From positions 124,001-188,000 of the forward strand of contig NZ_BMEM01000003.1 of assembly GCF_014636495.1 (NCBI RefSeq): 64,000 bases of DNA, read 5' to 3'. Position numbers and translations under genes: made by a program. Below the pieces are notes generated by a model. It was not told where the DNA came from. It worked only from the letters and a program-made list of their open reading frames with translations, and did not search any database. The DNA comes from Ornithinimicrobium tianjinense. Its GTDB lineage: Bacteria > Actinomycetota > Actinomycetes > Actinomycetales > Dermatophilaceae. Below are positions 32,702 through 43,604 of the stretch, one piece after another (positions within the stretch are counted from its first letter, which is position 1; the number at the start of each line of letters is the position of its first letter).

Positions 32702-33805
32702 ATGAAGATCGGCATGATCGGCCTGGGCAAGATGGGCGGCAACATGCGGGAGCGGCTCCGCCGGGCGGGGCACGAGGTCGTCGGCTTCGACCTCGACGAG
32801 TCCCTGCGTGACGTCGCCTCCCTCGAGGAGCTGGTCGCCGCGCTGGAGCCGCCGCGCCTGGTCTGGGTGATGGTCCCGCACGGCAAGCCCACGCGCTCCA
32901 CCGTCGAGCAGCTGGGTGAGCTCCTCTCCGAGGGCGACCTGGTGGTCGAGGGCGGCAACAGCAAGTTCACCGAGGACGTCGAGCTCGACGCGCTGCTGGC
33001 GCCCAAGGGCATCGGCTACGTCGACTGCGGCGTCTCCGGCGGCATCTGGGGGCTGGACAACGGCTACGGCCTGATGTGCGGCGGGCGTCCCGAGCACGTC
33101 GAGATCGCGATGCCGATCTTCGACGCCCTCCGGCCCGAGGGTCCGCGCGAGGAGGGCTTCGTCCACGCCGGCGACGTCGGCGCCGGCCACTACGCCAAGA
33201 TGGTCCACAACGGCATCGAGTACGGCCTGATGCACGCCTACGCCGAGGGCTACGAGCTGCTCTCCGCCAAGGACATCGTCAAGGACGTCAAGGGCTGCTT
33301 CCAGGCGTGGAGCCGCGGCACCGTCGTCCGCTCCTGGCTGCTCGACCTGCTGGTCAAGGCGCTGGACGAGCGCCCCGGCCTCGAGGACATCAGCGAGTAC
33401 ACCACCGACTCCGGCGAGGGCCGCTGGACCGTCGAGGAGGCCATCAACATGGCCGTCCCGATGCCGGTCATCAGCGCCGCCCTGTTCGCCCGCTTCGCCT
33501 CCCGGCAGGAGAACTCCCCCGCCATGCAGGCCGTCGCCGCGCTCCGGGGGCAGTTCGGCGGGCACGCGGTCAAGCTGCTCGACGACGCCGCGAGCAAGGA
33601 GGAGGGCCAGGTCGAGGTGCACCACGGCGCCGAGCCCAAGCACGACGGCGGAGAGCGTCCGGGTGCCGGCGAGAGCGACGCGGGTGCCGACGCTGCCGAG
33701 GCCGGCCCGAGCTCGGGCGGCGGCTCGACCGGCGGCGCCCAGGGCCCCACCTCGGGCACGGGCGAGACCGGGGACGCCGGCGAGCGGTCCTCGTCCGGCG
33801 CCTGA
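32702..33805 (+). CDS. gnd: 6-phosphogluconate dehydrogenase (decarboxylating), short form, with added tail
   Basis: A 367-residue enzyme of the pentose phosphate pathway. [20 protein letters not shown] is the dinucleotide-binding motif, [15 protein letters not shown] and [20 protein letters not shown] are substrate-binding signatures, and the catalytic Lys is in [16 protein letters not shown]. The short (~300-residue) form is typical between dnaN and recF in actinobacteria. About 65 extra residues at the C-terminus are Gly/Ser/Ala/Glu-rich and of low complexity; they are not part of the enzyme fold. ATG 32702 has a GAGGAGACGGG stretch upstream. Confidence 0.93.
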   Translation: MKIGMIGLGKMGGNMRERLRRAGHEVVGFDLDESLRDVASLEELVAALEPPRLVWVMVPHGKPTRSTVEQLGELLSEGDLVVEGGNSKFTEDVELDALLAPKGIGYVDCGVSGGIWGLDNGYGLMCGGRPEHVEIAMPIFDALRPEGPREEGFVHAGDVGAGHYAKMVHNGIEYGLMHAYAEGYELLSAKDIVKDVKGCFQAWSRGTVVRSWLLDLLVKALDERPGLEDISEYTTDSGEGRWTVEEAINMAVPMPVISAALFARFASRQENSPAMQAVAALRGQFGGHAVKLLDDAASKEEGQVEVHHGAEPKHDGGERPGAGESDAGADAAEAGPSSGGGSTGGAQGPTSGTGETGDAGERSSSGA

Positions 33806-33827
33806 CCCAGGGGCGTCCGACCGCGAC

Positions 33828-35051
33828 GTGCACCTGAGCCATCTCTCCCTGACCGACTTCCGCAGCTATCCCGCGGCGGACCTCACCCTCGCCCCCGGGG
33901 TGACCGTGCTGCTCGGCCGCAACGGCCAGGGCAAGACCAACGTGGTCGAGGCGGCGGGGTATGTCGCGACGCTGGGCAGTCATCGCGTCGCTCAGGACGC
34001 CCCGCTGGTCCGGGCCGGCGCGGACTCGGCGATCGTGCGGGCCACCGTGGTGCGGGACGGTCACGAGTCCTTGGTGGAGATCGAGATCGTGCCCGGCCGG
34101 GCCAACAAGGCCAGGCTCAACCGCTCTCCCCTGACGCGGCAGCGGGAGGTGCTCGGCACGCTGCGCACCGTGCTCTTCGCGCCCGAGGACCTCGCTCTGG
34201 TCAAGGGCGACCCCGCGGAGCGTCGCCGCTTCCTCGACGACCTCCTCGTCGCGCGGCAGCCGCGCTGGGCCGCGGTCCGGGCCGACCACGACCGGGTGCT
34301 CCGGCAGCGCAACGCCCTGCTGCGCTCGGCGGCCCACCTGTGGCGGGACCCGAGCCGCTCCCGCGCCCGCCGGGGCGCAGGCCCCCGGCTCGCCCCCGGG
34401 GAGAGCCTGGAGCAGGCGCGGGACGGTGCGCTGGCGACGCTGGCCGTCTTCGACGAGCACCTGGCGCAGATCGCCGGGGCCTTGCTCTACGCGCGCCTGC
34501 GCCTGCTGCGCGACCTCCGGCCCTACCTGCAGGACGCCTACCGCGCGATCAGCGACAGCGAGACCCTCGCGGACGCGACATACCGGTCGAGCCTGGCAGA
34601 GCCGGTCGCCGCCGCCCTCGCCGACGGCGAGGTCCCGACGCAGGAAGAGCTGGTGGAGGCGGTGCGCACCTCGATCGAGGCGGTCCGGGCGCAGGAGCAG
34701 GAGCGCGGCGTCAGCCTCGTGGGCCCGCACCGCGACGACCTGCTCCTCACCCTCGGGGAGCTCCCGGCCAAGGGCTATGCGAGCCACGGCGAGTCGTGGA
34801 GCCTCGCGCTCGCGCTGCGGCTGGCCGGCTTCCAGCTGCTCCGGCACGACCTCGGCACCGATCCGGTGCTGGTGCTCGACGACGTCTTCGCCGAGCTGGA
34901 CTCGGGGCGGCGGGTGCGGCTGGCCGGGCTCGTCGCCGACTGCGAGCAGGTGCTGGTGACGGCGGCGGTGGCCGAGGACGTGCCCGCCGGCCTGCTGGAG
35001 GACGGCGGCCAGATCCTGGACGTCACGCTGGGCTCGGTGGTGCCGCGATGA
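33828..35051 (+). CDS. recF: DNA replication and repair protein RecF
   Basis: A 407-residue SMC-like ATPase that helps load RecA at gaps. [20 protein letters not shown] is the family start; Walker A is G30-RNGQGKTN; the signature/Walker B region is [20 protein letters not shown] near residues 345-362. An Arg/Gly-rich loop near 178-190 ([20 protein letters not shown]) is an insert compared with short RecF. The start is GTG 33828, directly before the conserved HLSHL; the frame is open to 33663 inside gnd. Overlaps the next gene as ATGA. Confidence 0.94.
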   Translation: MHLSHLSLTDFRSYPAADLTLAPGVTVLLGRNGQGKTNVVEAAGYVATLGSHRVAQDAPLVRAGADSAIVRATVVRDGHESLVEIEIVPGRANKARLNRSPLTRQREVLGTLRTVLFAPEDLALVKGDPAERRRFLDDLLVARQPRWAAVRADHDRVLRQRNALLRSAAHLWRDPSRSRARRGAGPRLAPGESLEQARDGALATLAVFDEHLAQIAGALLYARLRLLRDLRPYLQDAYRAISDSETLADATYRSSLAEPVAAALADGEVPTQEELVEAVRTSIEAVRAQEQERGVSLVGPHRDDLLLTLGELPAKGYASHGESWSLALALRLAGFQLLRHDLGTDPVLVLDDVFAELDSGRRVRLAGLVADCEQVLVTAAVAEDVPAGLLEDGGQILDVTLGSVVPR

Positions 35052-35563
35052 CAGAGGAGGAGCCGGACCCGCTCCACGCCGCGCACGACGCGCTGGCCCG
35101 GGCCCGGCGGTCGGCCCGGGAGCGCGGGCTGCGCCCGGGCGCCCCTGCCGGCGCGGGGCGCAGGAGGGCGCTCGGGCAGGCCCCCTCGGCGGGGCGCGAC
35201 AAGGACGACCGGGACCCGCACACCGTGGGCGCGGAGATCGACCGGCTGGTGGCCAGCCGCGGCTGGGACGCGGAGGTGCAGGTCGGTGCCGTGATCGGCC
35301 GGTGGGCCGAGATCGTCGGCGAGCAGGTGGCGACCCACGTGGAGGTCGTCGCCTTCGAGGGGACGGTCCTGACGGTGCGGTCGGACTCGACCGCCTGGGC
35401 GACGCAGATGCGGTTGCTGACGGCGACCGTGCTGGCGCGGATCGACGGGGAGGTCGGCACCGGCGTCGTCACCGAGATCGTGGTCCGCGGCCCGGGTGGG
35501 CCGTCCTGGCGCAAGGGCCCGTTGTCCTCCGGAGGACGAGGTCCGCGCGACACCTACGGCTGA
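35048..35563 (+). CDS. dciA: DciA-family protein (DUF721)
   Basis: A 171-residue protein. Residues ~55-165 are the DUF721 domain: [20 protein letters not shown], then [20 protein letters not shown], then [20 protein letters not shown]. DciA is the ancestral helicase-loading partner of DnaB in bacteria without DnaC/DnaI. The N-terminal ~50 residues are basic and disordered. ATG 35048 overlaps the recF stop (ATGA). The gyrB gene follows after about 196 bases. Confidence 0.88.
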   Translation: MTEEEPDPLHAAHDALARARRSARERGLRPGAPAGAGRRRALGQAPSAGRDKDDRDPHTVGAEIDRLVASRGWDAEVQVGAVIGRWAEIVGEQVATHVEVVAFEGTVLTVRSDSTAWATQMRLLTATVLARIDGEVGTGVVTEIVVRGPGGPSWRKGPLSSGGRGPRDTYG

Positions 35564-35700
35564 TCCGCTGGAAGGCCCACCAGGGCCACCGAGGGACCGG
35601 TTGACGTGGAGGGGATGGGTGGCGCCCCTCCCCTGCGGCCAGATCCCCGTCCACGGGCCGGATTCGGCACGTCGATGCGAGCTTCTCCGTGGCCGCCACG

Positions 35701-35706
35701 TAGTAT
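35701..35706 (+). promoter_or_regulatory. Candidate -10 box of the gyrB promoter
   Basis: TAGTAT at 35701-35706 in the dciA-gyrB gap is the best -10 match there; no clear -35 was found at 17 bases. gyrB itself has AGGAG 7 bases before its GTG. Confidence 0.35.
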
Positions 35707-35756
35707 GGACAAGGTTGCCTCCCGGCCACCTCCGCCTTCCCCGACGCTAGGAGTGA

Positions 35757-37934
<2,178 letters not shown>

Positions 37935-38001
37935 CACCGGCGACGGACGCACCCGGCCGGCACATCGACATACCCCGAAAACGCGAAGACCAAGGTGAAC
38001 T

Positions 38002-40617
38002 GTGGCTGACGACGAGACCCCGGACCTGCCCGTGAGCGACCCCACGACGGCGCCGGTGGACAGGTCCCCCGGCGAGAGCGACAAGGTCGAGATCGTCGAC
38101 CTCAACGCCGAGATGCAGCGCAGCTACATCGAGTACGCCATGAGCGTGATCGTGGCGCGCGCGCTGCCCGACGTGCGGGACGGCCTCAAGCCGGTGCACC
38201 GCCGCGTGCTCTACGCGATGTACGACGGCGGCTACCGGCCCGACCGCGGCTTCTCCAAGTGCGCCCGCGTCGTCGGCGACGTGATGGGTAACTACCACCC
38301 GCACGGTGACTCGGCGATCTACGACGCGATGGTGCGCCTGGTGCAGCCCTGGTCGATGCGCTACCCGCTCATCCAGGGGCAGGGCAACTTCGGCACCCCG
38401 GGCGACGAGGGGGCGGCGGCGCCGCGGTACACCGAGGCGCGGATGGCGACGCTGGCCATGGAGATGGTGCGCGACATCCGCGAGGACACCGTCGACATGG
38501 TCGACAACTACGACGGGCGCAACAAGGAGCCCTCGGTCCTGCCGGCCCGCTTCCCCAACCTGCTGGTCAACGGCTCGGCCGGCATCGCGGTCGGGATGGC
38601 GACCCAGATCCCGCCGCACAACCTGCGCGAGGTCGCGGCCGGGGCGCAGTTCCTCCTGGAGAACCCCGAGGTCAGCCGCGAGGAGCTGCTCGAGAAGCTC
38701 ATCGAGCTCATCCCCGGCCCGGACTTCCCGACCGGCGCCCTCGTCATGGGGCGCAAGGGCATCGAGGAGGCCTACCGCACCGGTCGCGGCTCGATCGTCA
38801 TGCGCGCGGTCGTCGAGGTCGAGGAGATCCAGGGCCGCACCTGCCTCGTGGCCACCGAGCTGCCCTACCAGGTCAACCCCGACAGCCTGGCCCGCAAGAT
38901 CGCCGAGCTGGTCAAGGACGGCCGCATCACCGGCATCGCCGACCTGCGTGACGAGACCTCCGGTCGCACGGGCCAGCGGCTGGTCATCGTGCTCAAGCGC
39001 GACGCGGTCGCCAAGGTCGTGCTCAACAACCTCTACAAGCACACGCAGCTGCAGCAGAACTTCGGCGCCAACATGCTGGCGCTGGTCGACGGCGTGCCGC
39101 GCACCCTGCCGGTCTCGGCGTTCATCCGGCACTGGGTGGACCACCAGATCGAGGTCATCGTCCGGCGGACCCGCTACCGCCTGCGGGACGCGGAGGAGCG
39201 GATCCACGTCTACCGGGGCTACCTCAAGGCCCTGGACCAGCTCGACGAGGTCATCGCGCTCATCCGCCGCAGCCCCAGCGCCGAGGAGGCCCGCTCGGCC
39301 CTGATGGCGCTGCTGGACATCGACGACGTCCAGGCGCGCGCCATCCTCGACCTGCAGCTGCGCCGCCTCGCGGCCCTGGAGCGTCAGGAGATCCAGCAGC
39401 GGCACGACGAGCTGCAGGCGATGATCGAGGAGTACCAGGCGATCCTGGCCTCCCCGGAGCGTCAGCGGCAGATCGTCTCCGAGGAGCTCGCCGAGATCGT
39501 CGCCAAGTACGGCGACGAACGGCGCACGAAGATCGTGCCCTTCGACGGCGACATGTCGATGGAGGACCTCATCCCGGAGGAGGACGTGGTCGTCACGATC
39601 ACCCGAGGGGGCTACGTCAAGCGCACCCCGGTGCGGGAGTACCGCGCGCAGAACCGCGGCGGGAAGGGTCGCAAGGGGGCAGCGCTGCGGGCCGACGATG
39701 TGGTCGAGCACTTCTTCGTCACCAACACCCATCAGTGGATGCTCTTCTTCACCAACGAGGGACGCGTCTACCGGGCCAAGGCCTACGAGTTCCCCGAGGG
39801 TGGTCCGACCGGCAAGGGCCAGCACGTGGCCAACCTGATGGCCTTCCAGCCGGAGGAGCGGATCCGTGAGGTCCTGACGATCGAGAACTACGAGCAGGCG
39901 CCATACCTCGTGCTCGCGACCCGCAACGGACTGGTCAAGAAGACCCGCCTGACCGACTACGACACCAAGCTCTCGCGGGGTCTGATCGCGATCAACCTGC
40001 GGGAGGGCGACGAGGTCGTCGGCGCGGCCCTCGCCTCGGCCGAGGACGACGTGCTGCTGGTCTCGCGCGACGGTCAGTCGGTGCGCTTCCACGCCACCGA
40101 CGAGGCGCTGCGGCCCATGGGCCGGGCGACCTCGGGCGTGACCGGCATGAAGTTCCGCGACGACGACCAGCTGCTCGGCATGGCCGTGGTCCGGGCCGGG
40201 ACGGATCCCTTCGTCTTCGTCGTCTTCGAGACGGGTATGGCGAAGCGGACCCCCGTGGACGCCTACCGCGTGCAGGGTCGGGGCGGTCTGGGCATCAAGG
40301 TCGCCAAGGCCACCGAGAAGGCCGGCCGGGTCGTCGGGGCGCTCCTCGTCGACGAGAGCGACGAGGTGCTCGTGGTCATGGAGCGTGGCAACGTGGTGCG
40401 CTCCCGGGTCGGCGGGGAGAACGGCGTGCGGGTCACCGGCCGCGACACGCAGGGCGTGAAGTTCGCGACGCCGGGCAAGAACGACTCGATCGTGGCCGTG
40501 GCGCGCAACCCCGAGGCCACCGACGAGGCCGAGGCTGTCGTAGTACCGTCGGAGGAACCGTCCGGGGACGTCCTGGCCGGTGACGAGCACGAGTCCGCCA
40601 CGGGAGACGATGAATGA
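38002..40617 (+). CDS. gyrA: DNA gyrase subunit A
   Basis: An 871-residue subunit that cuts and rejoins DNA. The catalytic tyrosine is Tyr143 in [10 protein letters not shown]. The quinolone-resistance region reads [10 protein letters not shown] with Ser104 and Asp108 (E. coli Ser83 and Asp87), the susceptible residues; mycobacteria have Ala at the first. The C-terminal beta-pinwheel carries the GyrA-box [14 protein letters not shown] (Q-x3-G-x-G-G form varied). The last ~35 residues are acidic ([20 protein letters not shown]). GTG 38002 has AAGGTG upstream. Overlaps DUF3566 (ATGA). Confidence 0.96.
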   Translation: MADDETPDLPVSDPTTAPVDRSPGESDKVEIVDLNAEMQRSYIEYAMSVIVARALPDVRDGLKPVHRRVLYAMYDGGYRPDRGFSKCARVVGDVMGNYHPHGDSAIYDAMVRLVQPWSMRYPLIQGQGNFGTPGDEGAAAPRYTEARMATLAMEMVRDIREDTVDMVDNYDGRNKEPSVLPARFPNLLVNGSAGIAVGMATQIPPHNLREVAAGAQFLLENPEVSREELLEKLIELIPGPDFPTGALVMGRKGIEEAYRTGRGSIVMRAVVEVEEIQGRTCLVATELPYQVNPDSLARKIAELVKDGRITGIADLRDETSGRTGQRLVIVLKRDAVAKVVLNNLYKHTQLQQNFGANMLALVDGVPRTLPVSAFIRHWVDHQIEVIVRRTRYRLRDAEERIHVYRGYLKALDQLDEVIALIRRSPSAEEARSALMALLDIDDVQARAILDLQLRRLAALERQEIQQRHDELQAMIEEYQAILASPERQRQIVSEELAEIVAKYGDERRTKIVPFDGDMSMEDLIPEEDVVVTITRGGYVKRTPVREYRAQNRGGKGRKGAALRADDVVEHFFVTNTHQWMLFFTNEGRVYRAKAYEFPEGGPTGKGQHVANLMAFQPEERIREVLTIENYEQAPYLVLATRNGLVKKTRLTDYDTKLSRGLIAINLREGDEVVGAALASAEDDVLLVSRDGQSVRFHATDEALRPMGRATSGVTGMKFRDDDQLLGMAVVRAGTDPFVFVVFETGMAKRTPVDAYRVQGRGGLGIKVAKATEKAGRVVGALLVDESDEVLVVMERGNVVRSRVGGENGVRVTGRDTQGVKFATPGKNDSIVAVARNPEATDEAEAVVVPSEEPSGDVLAGDEHESATGDDE

Positions 40618-41306
40618 GCACCACGGGTAACCAGTTCGGTGCCTCGACCTCCGGAGACGAGACCCAGGTCCACGCCCGGGTGACTGCCAGCGACGCCGCC
40701 TCCGCGGCCGCGAAGATGCGGGACGGCGCCATGGCCCGGACCGCCCAGGGCCGCGACCTCGCGGCCCGGAAGGCGCGGGCGCTGCGCACGGCCACGGCCG
40801 GGCTGGCCGCCGGGTCGGCGGCCGGAGCCACCGCGGGACGATCGGGCCAGTCGGGCCAGTCCTTCCGATCCGGCGCACCCGGGGGCACGGCCCGCACCGG
40901 TGCTGCGGCGCCGCGTTCGACGCCCCGACGCGGCGGTCCGCGCCGGGTCCGGCTCACCGCCCAGCGGATCGACCCCTGGTCGGTGCTGAAGATCAGCTTC
41001 CTCGTCTCGGTCGCGCTCGGGATCGCCGGCGTCGTGATGGTCGCCGTGCTGTGGACCGTGCTGTCGGGGATGAACGTCTTCTCCACCATCAGCGACTTCT
41101 TCGTCCAGGTCACGAGCGGCGAGTCCGGAGGACCTTCGTTCGACCTCATGGACTACCTCGGCATCGGGCGGGTCATCTCCCTGGCCGCCGTCGTGGGCGT
41201 CCTCAACGTCTTCCTGCTGACGGCCCTCGCGACCCTGACGGCGTTCCTCTACAACATCTGTGCCGCGCTCGTCGGGGGCGCGCAGATCACGCTGTCGGAC
41301 GAGTAG
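40614..41306 (+). CDS. DUF3566 membrane protein
   Basis: A 230-residue protein. The first ~110 residues are cytoplasmic, Ala/Gly/Arg-rich and disordered; residues ~110-228 are the DUF3566 domain with two membrane helices (~125-150 [20 protein letters not shown]; ~188-222 [20 protein letters not shown]). This gene follows gyrA in most actinobacteria (Rv0007 in M. tuberculosis). [20 protein letters not shown] is the conserved entry to the domain. ATG overlaps the gyrA stop. Function is unknown; a role in envelope or division has been suggested only from context. Confidence 0.88.
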   Translation: MSTTGNQFGASTSGDETQVHARVTASDAASAAAKMRDGAMARTAQGRDLAARKARALRTATAGLAAGSAAGATAGRSGQSGQSFRSGAPGGTARTGAAAPRSTPRRGGPRRVRLTAQRIDPWSVLKISFLVSVALGIAGVVMVAVLWTVLSGMNVFSTISDFFVQVTSGESGGPSFDLMDYLGIGRVISLAAVVGVLNVFLLTALATLTAFLYNICAALVGGAQITLSDE

Positions 41307-41375
41307 GCGGCACGGGGAGTCGGTCTCGGCCGCCGCGTCCCGGTGACCCTGACCCACACCCATGACCGGTGACCC

Positions 41376-41412
41376 CTACGGATCTGCATCCCCACAGGAC
41401 GCAGATCCGTAG
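41376..41412. terminator. Hairpin after the gyrase operon
   Basis: A perfect 12-base inverted repeat: CTACGGATCTGC (41376-41387) and GCAGATCCGTAG (41401-41412), separated by 13 bases. It is about 70 bases after the DUF3566 stop and followed at a distance by AATCCTTT. A rho-independent-type terminator or a dimeric-regulator site are both possible. Confidence 0.55.
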
Positions 41413-41456
41413 TCAGCGCAATCCTTTCGTCCCCAGCCGGGCGGCGGCTCCACAGG

Positions 41457-41465
41457 TTGTCCACA
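41457..41465 (+). promoter_or_regulatory. Isolated perfect DnaA box
   Basis: TTGTCCACA, about 50 bases before the start of the HTH gene at 41517. It could put that gene under DnaA control or be one of the scattered boxes near the origin. Confidence 0.5.
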
Positions 41466-41516
41466 GGCACCCACGTGGCGTCGGCACGTCTGTGAGATCC
41501 CAGGCAGGCTCTGCGT

Positions 41517-42113
41517 GTGAAGACAGCGGATCCAGCGAGCGAGCAGCCCACGTCCGAGCCCACGCCCGAGGGCACGCCTGCGTGGCCCCGTTATGGCGTG
41601 ATGGCGAGCACCTACGCAGTGGAGCAGCGACGCGAAGGCCCGTCCAGACCGGTCGTGGCCGGGGCGGGACGTGTCTTCGCCACCCATGCCGAGGCTGTGA
41701 TGGCCGTCGGCGCTGCGGAGGACGTCGAGGAGCTGATCCCGCTCGCTCTCCGACGCTGGCGGAGGGAGCACCAGATGTCGCAGCGGGCAGCCGCAGCGCA
41801 GCTGGACGTGCCCCCGGGGCAGTTCGCGCGGGCCGAGTCCTCCCCGGCGCAGCTCAAGCTCGGCACCGTCGTCTCCCTGCTGCGCAGCGCTGGTTACGCA
41901 CTGCGCGTGGTGGACGCTGACGGCATACCTCTGGCGGGGGACGTGAGAGCCGCAGAGGCGCTGCCACGCACCCGGGCCGGCGCGAGGTTTCCCGCGACGG
42001 CCGCCGTCGTGCGGTTGGGCGGTGAGCCGCGGTGGATGGCCGAGCGCGGTCAGAGCTTCCAGCTCCGTGGGCCGCAGTGGACGGGAGAGAGGCGGCCGGG
42101 GCAGTACCCGTGA
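41517..42113 (+). CDS. XRE-type helix-turn-helix protein
   Basis: A 198-residue putative DNA-binding protein. Residues ~78-130 are a Cro/CI-type HTH: PLALRRWRREHQMSQRAAAA then QLDVPPGQFARAESSPAQLK and LGTVVSLLRSAGYALRVVD. The N-terminal ~75 residues (with WPRYGVMASTYAVEQRREGP) and the C-terminal ~55 residues are not recognised; the ending RGPQWTGERRPGQYP is basic. GTG 41517 follows AGGCAGG at acceptable distance. It stands alone between the gyrase operon and tRNA-Ile. Possible roles are a local repressor or an antitoxin-like regulator; no toxin partner is seen beside it. Confidence 0.72.
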   Translation: MKTADPASEQPTSEPTPEGTPAWPRYGVMASTYAVEQRREGPSRPVVAGAGRVFATHAEAVMAVGAAEDVEELIPLALRRWRREHQMSQRAAAAQLDVPPGQFARAESSPAQLKLGTVVSLLRSAGYALRVVDADGIPLAGDVRAAEALPRTRAGARFPATAAVVRLGGEPRWMAERGQSFQLRGPQWTGERRPGQYP

Positions 42114-42178
42114 TGTCGATTTTGGCGGCGCGGCAGGCGTGCAGTATCCTCGATCTTCGCGTGCTCACACACGTGCAC

Positions 42179-42252
42179 GGGCCTATAGCTCAGTCGGTTA
42201 GAGCGCTTCCCTGATAAGGAAGAGGTCACAGGTTCAAGTCCTGTTAGGCCCA
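42179..42252 (+). tRNA. ileT: tRNA-Ile (GAT anticodon)
   Basis: A 74-base cloverleaf: acceptor GGGCCTA (42179-42185) pairs with TAGGCCC (42245-42251), discriminator A42252, D-loop AGCTCAGTCGGTTAGAGC, anticodon stem-loop CTTCCCTGATAAGGAAG with GAT, T-arm GGTTCAAGTCC. The CCA end is not encoded. Its place downstream of gyrA and before tRNA-Ala is conserved in actinobacteria. Confidence 0.97.
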
Positions 42253-42296
42253 CCCTGAACCTTCCGCGATGACGTCAACCGACCCAGGGAGACAGC

Positions 42297-42425
42297 ATGA
42301 AGCGATTCCTCCTCCTCGCCGCGGCGGCCGCCGGCCTGGCGGCGCTGAAGAAGATGCAGGACACTCAGGCCGAGCGCGATCTGTGGGCCGAGGCGACGGA
42401 CGACGTCACCCCGCCCGGGCAGTGA
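42297..42425 (+). CDS. DLW-39 family small protein
   Basis: A 42-residue protein: MKRFLLLAAAAAGLAALKKM and then QDTQAERDLWAEATDDVTPP. The N-terminal hydrophobic helix and the conserved D-L-W followed by an acidic tail identify the DLW-39 family of tiny actinobacterial proteins, found beside these same tRNAs. GGGAGA lies 7 bases before the ATG. It may be a single-pass membrane peptide. Function is unknown. Confidence 0.85.
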   Translation: MKRFLLLAAAAAGLAALKKMQDTQAERDLWAEATDDVTPPGQ

Positions 42426-42480
42426 GCTGCCCCGGCTGAGCGACAACTGAAGACCGCCCGGTCCACGACCGAGCACTCAC

Positions 42481-42553
42481 GGGGGCGTGGCGCAATTGGT
42501 AGCGCACCTGCTTTGCAAGCAGGGGGTTAGGGGTTCGAGTCCCCTCGCCTCCA
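42481..42553 (+). tRNA. alaT: tRNA-Ala (TGC anticodon)
   Basis: A 73-base cloverleaf: acceptor GGGGGCG (42481-42487) pairs with CGCCTCC (42546-42552, one G-U), discriminator A42553, anticodon loop TTTGCAA with TGC inside the stem CCTGC/GCAGG, T-arm GGGTTCGAGTCCC. CCA not encoded. Confidence 0.97.
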
Positions 42554-42561
42554 CCCAGGTC

Positions 42562-42594
42562 AGAGGCCCTTCCCGCTTTGCGGGGAGGGCCTCT
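42562..42594 (+). terminator. Terminator after tRNA-Ala
   Basis: A 14-base-pair stem (AGAGGCCCTTCCCG, 42562-42575, against CGGGGAGGGCCTCT, 42581-42594, with one G-U) and a 5-base loop CTTTG, directly after the tRNA, followed by GTCAC. Strong hairpin without a U-tract. Confidence 0.75.
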
Positions 42595-42621
42595 GTCACG
42601 TCGATCCGCCACACTACCCTC

Positions 42622-43584
42622 ATGACCGAACTTCATGCCCCTGCCCGCCCGGACGTCGCTGTCGTCGGGGCGGGCTCCGTGGGAGCGACCATCGCCTACG
42701 CCGCTCTCGTGCGCGGGAGCGTGCGTCGCGTCGTCCTGCACGACATCGACAGCGCCAAGCTTGAGGCCGAGGTGCTCGACATCAGCCACGGGCTGTCCTT
42801 CACGCCCATGGGATCGGTGGAGGGCAGCGACGACGTCGAGATCTGCCGTGGTGCGCGGGTCGTGGTGGTCACGGCCGGGGCGAAGCAGAAGCCGGGGCAG
42901 AGCCGGATGGACCTGGCCGCCAGCACCGTCGGCCTCATGCGCAGCATCATGCCCCGCCTGGTCGAGGTGGCGCCGGACGCCACCTACGTCATGGTGACCA
43001 ATCCGGTCGACGTCGTCACCACCGCCGCGTTGCGCCTCACCGGTCTGCCACCGCAGCAGCTGTTCGGGTCCGGCACGGTGCTCGACTCCTCCCGGCTGCG
43101 GCACGCGGTCGCCAGCCGGATAGGCGTGGCCGTGCAGAACGTCCACGCCTACGTCGTCGGCGAGCACGGCGACACCGAGTTCCCGCTGTGGAGCTCGGCC
43201 AGCGTCGGTGGCGTCCCTCTTCGCGAGTGGTCGCGCACGCACGGCGGCGCCCTTGACGGCCAGGCCCTCGCGGAGATCACCGACGACGTGGTCCACGCCG
43301 CCTACCGGATCATCGCTGGCAAGGGCGCCACCAACTATGCGGTCGCGCTGGCCTGCTGCCAGATCGTGGAGTCGGTCCTGCGCGACGAGCGCCGCGTGCT
43401 CCCGGTCTCGACGCTGCTCGACGGCGACTACGGCCTGCGGGACGTGTGCCTGTCCGTGCCAACGGTCGTGGGGGCCGGAGGTGCTCTGGAACGGCTCGTC
43501 GTGCCGATGTCGGCCGACGAGCTCGAGCTCCTCCACCGCAGCGCGCACTCCATCAGGACCGCGGTCCAGCAGGTCGGCGTCTAG
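42622..43584 (+). CDS. ldh: L-lactate dehydrogenase
   Basis: A 320-residue NAD-dependent enzyme converting pyruvate and lactate. DVAVVGAGSVGATIAYAALV is the NAD-binding motif; VVVTAGAKQKPGQSRMDLAA contains the substrate-loop Gln and Arg; catalytic His182 lies in VVGEHGDTEFPLWSS; Arg of LDSSRLR binds the substrate carboxylate. Gln at the specificity position supports lactate over malate dehydrogenase. ATG 42622 is chosen; the frame is open into tRNA-Ala. CACACT 6 bases before the ATG may be a -10 of a leaderless transcript. Converges closely on the amidase gene, with 20 bases between stops. Confidence 0.93.
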   Translation: MTELHAPARPDVAVVGAGSVGATIAYAALVRGSVRRVVLHDIDSAKLEAEVLDISHGLSFTPMGSVEGSDDVEICRGARVVVVTAGAKQKPGQSRMDLAASTVGLMRSIMPRLVEVAPDATYVMVTNPVDVVTTAALRLTGLPPQQLFGSGTVLDSSRLRHAVASRIGVAVQNVHAYVVGEHGDTEFPLWSSASVGGVPLREWSRTHGGALDGQALAEITDDVVHAAYRIIAGKGATNYAVALACCQIVESVLRDERRVLPVSTLLDGDYGLRDVCLSVPTVVGAGGALERLVVPMSADELELLHRSAHSIRTAVQQVGV

Positions 43585-43604
43585 CCGACGAACGGCCCGC
43601 GAGC

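Noticed and set aside
38305..38325. Possible quinolone-resistance change in GyrA
   Set aside because: The positions equivalent to E. coli Ser83 and Asp87 are Ser and Asp, the susceptible state.
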